NCBI GenBank assembly: GCA_902478725.1
Contig: CABSMD010000025.1
Coordinates: forward strand, 1 to 18,425
DNA from: an uncultured Clostridia bacterium
GTDB taxonomy: Bacteria; Bacillota; Clostridia; HGM11514
Length of the DNA: 18,425 bases
Direction: 5' to 3'
Shown here in pieces: positions 13,775 through 18,425 of the stretch. Position 1 is the first letter of the stretch, and the number at the start of each line of letters is the position of its first letter. A program made the translations under genes and the position numbers. The notes below the pieces were generated by a model. That model saw only the letters and a program-made list of their open reading frames with translations. It was not told the DNA's origin and ran no database searches.

Positions 13775-15492
13775 TGTGCCGCCTCCAATCCCTGCGACGC
13801 GCAGATTTCCTGATAGACCGTGCAGGTTTTCATAAGCTCCTCATGCGTGCCCAACCCGGCCATCTCGCCGTCGTCCAGCACAAGAATGCGGTCGGCGTGG
13901 CGGATGCTCGCGGCCCGCTGGGAGATGAGGATAACCGCCGTTGCGGCGGTTTCCTTACGGATCGCCCGGCGCAGCGCCAGATCGGTCGCAAAATCGAGCG
14001 CGGAGGAGGCGTCATCCAGAATCAGAACCTCCGGTTCGCGCGCCAGCGCGCGGGCAATCGTCAGCCGTTGCCGCTGTCCGCCGGACAGGTTCGCGCCCCC
14101 CTGTGTGATGGGGGTGTCGTATTTTTGCGGATAGGCGTTTATAAACTCCGCCGCCTGCGCGATGGAGGCCGCCTTTTCCAGGCTTTCCTCCGGCAGGCCG
14201 TCCAGCCCGAAGGCGATGTTTTCCCGCACTGTTCCGGTAAACAGCACCGCCCTTTGCGGCACCATCCCGATTTTGCGGCGTAACTCCGCGAGCGGGTAGT
14301 CGTTTACATTGACCCCGTGAAACAGCACCGCGCCGCCCGTCGCTTCATACAGGCGCGGGATCAGGCTGACAACGGTGGATTTTCCCGACCCGGTGCCGCC
14401 GATGATGCCGAGTGTTTCACCCCGCCCGACTGTGAAGGAGATGTGTTCGATCGCGTTCTTGCCGGTATAGCCGAACGATACGTCCTGAAACGCCACCACC
14501 GGCGCGCTGTCGTCGGGCTGAGGTGCGGTGTCCGCGTCGTCCCGTACCGACGGTTCGGTCAAAAAGACCTCGTTGACCCGCGCGGCGGATGCGGCGGCCT
14601 TGGTGAAGATCACCGCCAGATTGACCACCACGATCAGGGCGAGCAGGATTTGGGTGATGTAATTGACAAACGCGATGATCTCCCCCTGGGAGAGCGAGCC
14701 GGCGTTGACCCGCATCCCGCCGAACCATAAAATGGCGATGATCGCCGCGTTTAAAATGACGGATGTGATCGGATTTAACAGGGCCGACAGCCTGCCCACC
14801 CGCACGGCGGTGCGGGTGAGGTCGTCGCTTGCATCGTCTAAGCGCGCCTGCTCGTCCTTTTGCTTGGAAAAAGCGCGGATGACCCGCGCGCCGGAGAGGC
14901 TTTCACGGGTAATCCGTGAGACCCGGTCGAGCTTGCCCTGCATTTTTTTAAAATAGGGTACCGATTTGGCGGTGATGACCGCCAGTGTCAGCACAATCAA
15001 GGGAGTGGCGATCAGGAACACCACTGACAGCTTCAAATCCAGCAGCATAGCCATGATTACCGCGCCGATGGCCAGAAACGGCGCGCGAACCACCAGGCGG
15101 ATGAGCATGGCCACCGCGAGCTGGAGCTGGTTGACGTCGTTGATGAGGCGGGTGCTCAAAGAGGCCGTGCCGAACCGGTCAAGCTCCGCGTGCGACAGCC
15201 TGTTGATATGGGCGTACAGCTCGCGGCGCACCAGCGTGCCATACCCCTGGGAGGCTTTTGCGGCAAAATACTGGCAGACCAGCGTGGAGCCTAAGCAGAC
15301 GATGCTGGCGCCCAAAATCAGGCCGCCCATTTTTAAGACATAGCCGACATCGCCGGATTTGACGCCGTAGTCGATGATTTTGGCCATCAAAAGCGGCATG
15401 ATCAGCTCAAATATCGCCTCGATGATTTTAAAAACCGGCCCTAAAATCACCTGCTTTTTGAACGGCTTTAAGTAGGTTACAACTGGATACAT
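13771..15492 (-). CDS. Heterodimeric ABC exporter subunit with degenerate catalytic site
   Basis: A 573-aa half-transporter, first gene of its operon. The membrane domain spans about 12-305 and the ATPase about 330-570. Walker A is GGTGSGKS (365-372) and the signature is canonical LSGGQ (469-473). The residue after the Walker B aspartate (D493) is D494 instead of Glu, and the H-loop has Q525 instead of His (ILISQRAASI). These two changes are known in the non-hydrolysing half of asymmetric heterodimeric exporters. Its LSGGQ would complete the active site of the partner, while the partner LSAGQ sits in the degenerate site. The start at 15492 has AAGGAAG upstream. A strong promoter (15627-15655) and a structured leader of about 125 nt precede it. 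Confidence 0.92.
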   Translation of the reverse strand: MYPVVTYLKPFKKQVILGPVFKIIEAIFELIMPLLMAKIIDYGVKSGDVGYVLKMGGLILGASIVCLGSTLVCQYFAAKASQGYGTLVRRELYAHINRLSHAELDRFGTASLSTRLINDVNQLQLAVAMLIRLVVRAPFLAIGAVIMAMLLDLKLSVVFLIATPLIVLTLAVITAKSVPYFKKMQGKLDRVSRITRESLSGARVIRAFSKQKDEQARLDDASDDLTRTAVRVGRLSALLNPITSVILNAAIIAILWFGGMRVNAGSLSQGEIIAFVNYITQILLALIVVVNLAVIFTKAAASAARVNEVFLTEPSVRDDADTAPQPDDSAPVVAFQDVSFGYTGKNAIEHISFTVGRGETLGIIGGTGSGKSTVVSLIPRLYEATGGAVLFHGVNVNDYPLAELRRKIGMVPQRAVLFTGTVRENIAFGLDGLPEESLEKAASIAQAAEFINAYPQKYDTPITQGGANLSGGQRQRLTIARALAREPEVLILDDASSALDFATDLALRRAIRKETAATAVILISQRAASIRHADRILVLDDGEMAGLGTHEELMKTCTVYQEICASQGLEAAQ

Positions 15493-15549
15493 AGGCGCAT
15501 ACTTCCTTCTTTCTGGTAGGAATGGGATTATTGTATTATAAATTTTACT

Positions 15550-15613
15550 GTTTCAACGTAACTTTGCCTTCTTTAAAAAAATATTTGTACCGGCAAATTT
15601 TCCCTGTTGAAAC
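15550..15613 (-). other. Nested inverted repeats in the ABC exporter leader
   Basis: Outer arms GTTTCAAC (15550-15557) and GTTGAAAC (15606-15613) pair over 8 bp. Inner arms TTTGCC (15563-15568) and GGCAAA (15592-15597) pair over 6 bp in the same hairpin. The apical loop is AT-rich with a seven-base A/T run. No terminator-like T-run follows the outer stem. Confidence 0.45.
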
Positions 15614-15626
15614 CAGAATTGCTTAC

Positions 15627-15655
15627 ATTATATCAGATATCCTTCCGGTTGAAAA
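15627..15655 (-). promoter_or_regulatory. Promoter of the ABC exporter-EamA operon
   Basis: On the minus strand the perfect -10 TATAAT (15627-15632) is preceded by a 17-bp spacer and TTTTCA (15650-15655), four of six bases of the -35 consensus. Transcription would start near 15619. The -35 region overlaps one CGGTTG hexamer (15646-15651). Confidence 0.7.
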
Positions 15656-15682
15656 GCCTTTTTATACGGTTGCAAACGGTTG
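15646..15682 (+). repeat. Three helically phased CGGTTG hexamers (candidate operator)
   Basis: CGGTTG occurs at 15646-15651, 15667-15672 and 15677-15682, with offsets of 21 and 10 bp, that is about two turns and one turn of DNA. The last two extend to ACGGTTG. The first touches the -35 of the exporter promoter and the third overlaps the -35 of the YhgE promoter. Confidence 0.45.
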
Positions 15683-15708
15683 ACTTTGTAACATAAAGTG
15701 GGTAAAAT
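15680..15708 (+). promoter_or_regulatory. Promoter of the YhgE/Pip gene
   Basis: TTGACT (15680-15685), a 17-bp spacer and TAAAAT (15703-15708) match the consensus at five of six positions each. Transcription would start near 15715, giving a leader of about 25 nt before the ATG at 15741. Confidence 0.75.
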
Positions 15709-15740
15709 AAGAGGGTCAATAGAATAGGGGATGACCAAAA

Positions 15741-18425
15741 ATGAAAAAGAAATGCACCATGAAAAACATTCTGGGGATTTATAAAAGCGATATCAGGAAG
15801 GTGGCGCGCAACTGGGTTGCGCTGGTCATCATGGCGGGGCTGGTGCTGCTGCCGTCGCTGTATGCCTGGGTCAACATCTACGCCTCCTGGGACCCTTACG
15901 GCAACACCCGCGGGGTACGGGTCGGTGTGGTCAACGAGGACGAGGGCGGCACGCTTTCCGGCCTGCATTTTAACATCGGTGAGCAGGTGGCCGGGACGCT
16001 GCGCGAAAACGACAAGCTGGGCTGGACCTTTTATAAGACCCGCGACGAGGGCATCCGCAAGGCGGAAAAGGGCGAGGTGTACGCGACCATCATCATCCCT
16101 CGCGACTTTACCGAGCGGATGTGTACCCTGCTTGACGCCAACCCCAAAAAGTCGACGCTGGACTATTATGTGAACGAAAAAATGAATGCCATCGCGCCCA
16201 AGATGACCGACAGCGGCGCGGCTACGCTGCAAAAGCAGATCACCGCGTCTTTCGTCGAAACGGCGGTTAAGACGGTGTTTGGCGTGTTAAACGAGGTGGG
16301 CGTCAACATCGACGGGCAGTACGATAAGATCGAAAAATATAAAAATCTGCTCTATCTCATCAACGACAGCTTCCCTCAGCTCGACGGCAGGCTGGAGAAC
16401 CTCGCCGGAGAGGCAGAGAACGGGCTGGTGCGGCTTTCAGACCGGTCGGAGGATGTCGTTTTTATCCAGGAGGTGTTGCAGAACCTGGTGGAATTTTCGG
16501 ACGGCTTTGGCGCCGAAATGTTGAACCTGAAAGCCGATAGTGAGGAGCTTTCGCCCAAAATCCGGGAGAATCTGAGCGTAATGCAGTCGGTGCTGGATGC
16601 CGTGTCCAACGCCAACAGCGAGTTGAGCCGTGGGCTTGTAACCGGAAAGAACGACCTGTCCGGCTTTGTGGCGGACGTAACCGCCGATCTGGACGAAATG
16701 GAACGGGATCTGTCCGACGCCGCCGACCGGATCGATGAGCTGGACGGTGAAATCCGTGGGGATTTGCTGGAAGCGAACCAAAACCTTTCCTCGCTGCTTC
16801 GCGCCTACCGCGATGCCTTAGAGGGGATAAGCGGCCTGACCGATGCCGGGCAGATACAGGGAGTCCTGTCCAATCTCCTAACGCTCAGCGGGGACATGAG
16901 CAGACAGCTCGGCAACATGCAGGGCGGCGTTGACCAAATCTTTCAGGACGCCGACCATGCGCTTGCCCTCTGCCAGGACATCAGCGAAAAGCTGGAGGAC
17001 ATCATAAACGGCCGGGTCGACGATATCAACGGGGCGCTTGCGTATCTCCGCCAGAAGGACGCGGAGCTGCAAAAATATCCGATTTATGCGCGTATTTCCG
17101 AAATTAATCAGGCGATCCTCGCCCGCCTTGAAGAACAGACGGGGATCGGAATCCCCTCCGAGCTGCCGGGGCTGAAGCGGGAGCTGAGCGCGGTGATCCA
17201 GACCGAACGCAACACCCTGCGTATCCGGCAAAACGAACTGCGCTCTCTGCTGCGCGACCTCGAACGGGTGATCAATGCGGTGAAGCGGACGGTGTACAAC
17301 CTGCAAAACAACCTTGACGGCGCCGCAAACGACCTCCGTTATGCGCTTAATCAGACCACCGCGCGGCTCGATTCACTTCTTGCTACGATTGCGGAAAACA
17401 ATGAGCTGCTCTCCGGTGCTGATGCCGATGGCGCGCACCGGGTTACGGAACGGATGCGGGAGCTCGAACCAAAGCTGGGCGGACTGCGGGATAAGCTTGG
17501 GGAGGCGGAGCAAAACGTCACCGATAAGCAAACCCTGCAAGCCCTGCTTTCCGAGGCGCAGACCCTGACGGCGCAGCTGCAAAACGCGGTGAACCGCGCC
17601 ATCAGCGCGCTGGATGACGATCTGATGCCCCGTATGCAGCGCTACCTCACAAACGCCGCGGCGATGGCGACCGATGTCGGAAGCCTGCTTGGCAATACGA
17701 AGGAGGGGCTAATCGTCGCGCGGGATTTTCTGGACAGGATCAACAGCGGCGGCGAGGTGGCGGTCTCACAGATTGAGGAGCTGCGCTCCCATCTGCCCGG
17801 TTTGTCCGAAAACCTCCATGCGATGACGGAAAAGATCAGGAATTTCGACGCGGCCTTTGATTTGAAGGAATTGCTCGGCATCCTCAGAAGCGACCCGGAT
17901 ACAGAGGGAGACTTTTTTGCCTATCCGGTCGAGCTCAATACACAAAAGCTGTTTCCCATGAAGAATTATGCCGCGGGATTGACCCCGTTTTATACCACGC
18001 TCTGCCTGTGGGTGGGGGCGCTGTTGCTGACGGCGCTTTTGACCACCAAGGCCAAAAACGCGGATTTTGCCTATACGCCGCTGGAAGAGTATTTTGGGAA
18101 GTATCTTTATTTCGCTACTGCCGCGCTGCTGCAGGGGTTTGCGGCTTCGATGGGGGATATCTTCGTGCTGGGGGTCACGATCCGCCATCCGGTCGTTTTT
18201 GTCTGCCTCGCCATGTTCTACAGCCTGGTGTTCTGCATGATCGTCTACACCCTTGTGGCGTTGTTCGGGAACGTCGGCAAGGCCATCGGCGTGGTGATGC
18301 TGGTGTTCCAGCTGGCCGGGTCGGGAGGAACCTTCCCCATCCAGGTCACGCCGGAATTTTTCCAGCATCTTTATGGCTATCTGCCGTTCACCTACGCCAT
18401 CGGCGGGATGCGCGAGGCGGTTGCC
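15741..18425 (+). CDS. YhgE/Pip-family membrane protein (3' end outside window)
   Basis: The frame is open for 895 codons to the window edge. Residues 1-20 are basic, then VALVIMAGLVLLPSLYAWVNIYASWDPYGNT gives the first membrane segment and the hallmark YhgE/Pip opening, followed by VGVVNEDEGG. The middle (about 150-720) is a long helical, heptad-rich, Gln/Leu/Asp-rich region predicted outside the cell. From about 745 come membrane segments and the family end motif GSGGTFPIQVTPEFFQHLYGYLPFTYAIGGMREAV. Only the last few tens of residues are missing. Relatives include the phage infection protein Pip, a phage receptor in lactococci, and YhgE of Bacillus; the native role is unclear, perhaps envelope transport. 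The ATG at 15741 has AGGGGATGA about ten bases upstream; ATG 15759 is a weaker alternative. It is divergent from the ABC exporter operon. Confidence 0.9.
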   Translation, partial: MKKKCTMKNILGIYKSDIRKVARNWVALVIMAGLVLLPSLYAWVNIYASWDPYGNTRGVRVGVVNEDEGGTLSGLHFNIGEQVAGTLRENDKLGWTFYKTRDEGIRKAEKGEVYATIIIPRDFTERMCTLLDANPKKSTLDYYVNEKMNAIAPKMTDSGAATLQKQITASFVETAVKTVFGVLNEVGVNIDGQYDKIEKYKNLLYLINDSFPQLDGRLENLAGEAENGLVRLSDRSEDVVFIQEVLQNLVEFSDGFGAEMLNLKADSEELSPKIRENLSVMQSVLDAVSNANSELSRGLVTGKNDLSGFVADVTADLDEMERDLSDAADRIDELDGEIRGDLLEANQNLSSLLRAYRDALEGISGLTDAGQIQGVLSNLLTLSGDMSRQLGNMQGGVDQIFQDADHALALCQDISEKLEDIINGRVDDINGALAYLRQKDAELQKYPIYARISEINQAILARLEEQTGIGIPSELPGLKRELSAVIQTERNTLRIRQNELRSLLRDLERVINAVKRTVYNLQNNLDGAANDLRYALNQTTARLDSLLATIAENNELLSGADADGAHRVTERMRELEPKLGGLRDKLGEAEQNVTDKQTLQALLSEAQTLTAQLQNAVNRAISALDDDLMPRMQRYLTNAAAMATDVGSLLGNTKEGLIVARDFLDRINSGGEVAVSQIEELRSHLPGLSENLHAMTEKIRNFDAAFDLKELLGILRSDPDTEGDFFAYPVELNTQKLFPMKNYAAGLTPFYTTLCLWVGALLLTALLTTKAKNADFAYTPLEEYFGKYLYFATAALLQGFAASMGDIFVLGVTIRHPVVFVCLAMFYSLVFCMIVYTLVALFGNVGKAIGVVMLVFQLAGSGGTFPIQVTPEFFQHLYGYLPFTYAIGGMREAVA

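Noticed and set aside
15471..15502. Seven-codon leader peptide (MRLCIQL) overlapping the exporter start
   Set aside because: Its ATG is only about three bases after the ribosome site, so the main ATG at 15492 is much better placed; there is no codon bias that suggests attenuation.
15633..16232. Minus-strand open frame of 199 codons opposite the YhgE gene
   Set aside because: The plus-strand frame has clear YhgE/Pip motifs through this region; the minus frame is compositionally a shadow.

Overview
The window looks like a contig end from a low-to-mid-GC-ancestry but GC-rich (by eye well over 50%) Gram-positive anaerobe of the Clostridia, most likely Oscillospirales/Ruminococcaceae. This is inferred from AGGAGG-type ribosome sites, the DUF6273 and YhgE/Pip proteins and the heterodimeric ABC exporter; no rRNA or tRNA is present to confirm it. 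Bases 1-33 are not genomic: they match the Illumina Nextera (Tn5) read-2 adapter with its mosaic end, so the recA gene is cut there by a library artefact.

Region 1 (34-3819, + strand) is a compact housekeeping run: the C-terminal half of recA, recX, rimO and pgsA, packed with tiny gaps or overlaps, then a cysteine-rich YkgJ-like protein that carries an in-frame 33-bp tandem repeat. Region 2 (3865-6372, - strand) holds a 70-aa protein and a 732-aa polytopic membrane protein joining a GT-C-like glycosyltransferase body to a C-terminal DUF6273 domain. A small XRE regulator (6546-6752, +) is divergent from it across an AT-rich gap. A 23-bp perfect hairpin (6757-6806) closes that side as a probable bidirectional terminator.

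Region 3 (6834-11262, - strand) is a polyamine uptake operon, transcribed in the order XRE-cupin regulator, potB, potC, potD, potA. It has a near-consensus promoter (TTGACA-17-TTTAAT), two identical 9-bp repeats flanking that promoter, and a leader of about 180 nt that can fold into a hairpin plus a three-way junction. An intercistronic stem-loop precedes potD.

Region 4 (11515-15492, - strand) is a heterodimeric ABC exporter whose two subunits have asymmetric ATP sites, followed by a single-domain EamA transporter and an intrinsic terminator. Region 5 (15741-end, + strand) is a divergent YhgE/Pip-family membrane protein with a very long extracytoplasmic helical region, cut by the window end. 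The two divergent promoters share three CGGTTG hexamers spaced 21 and 10 bp, which suggests that one regulator may control both the exporter operon and the YhgE gene. I found no CRISPR array, insertion sequence, prophage or tRNA. The most novel-looking signals are the structured pot leader, the phased repeats between the divergent envelope genes, the repeat expansion in the cysteine-rich protein, and the GT-C/DUF6273 fusion.
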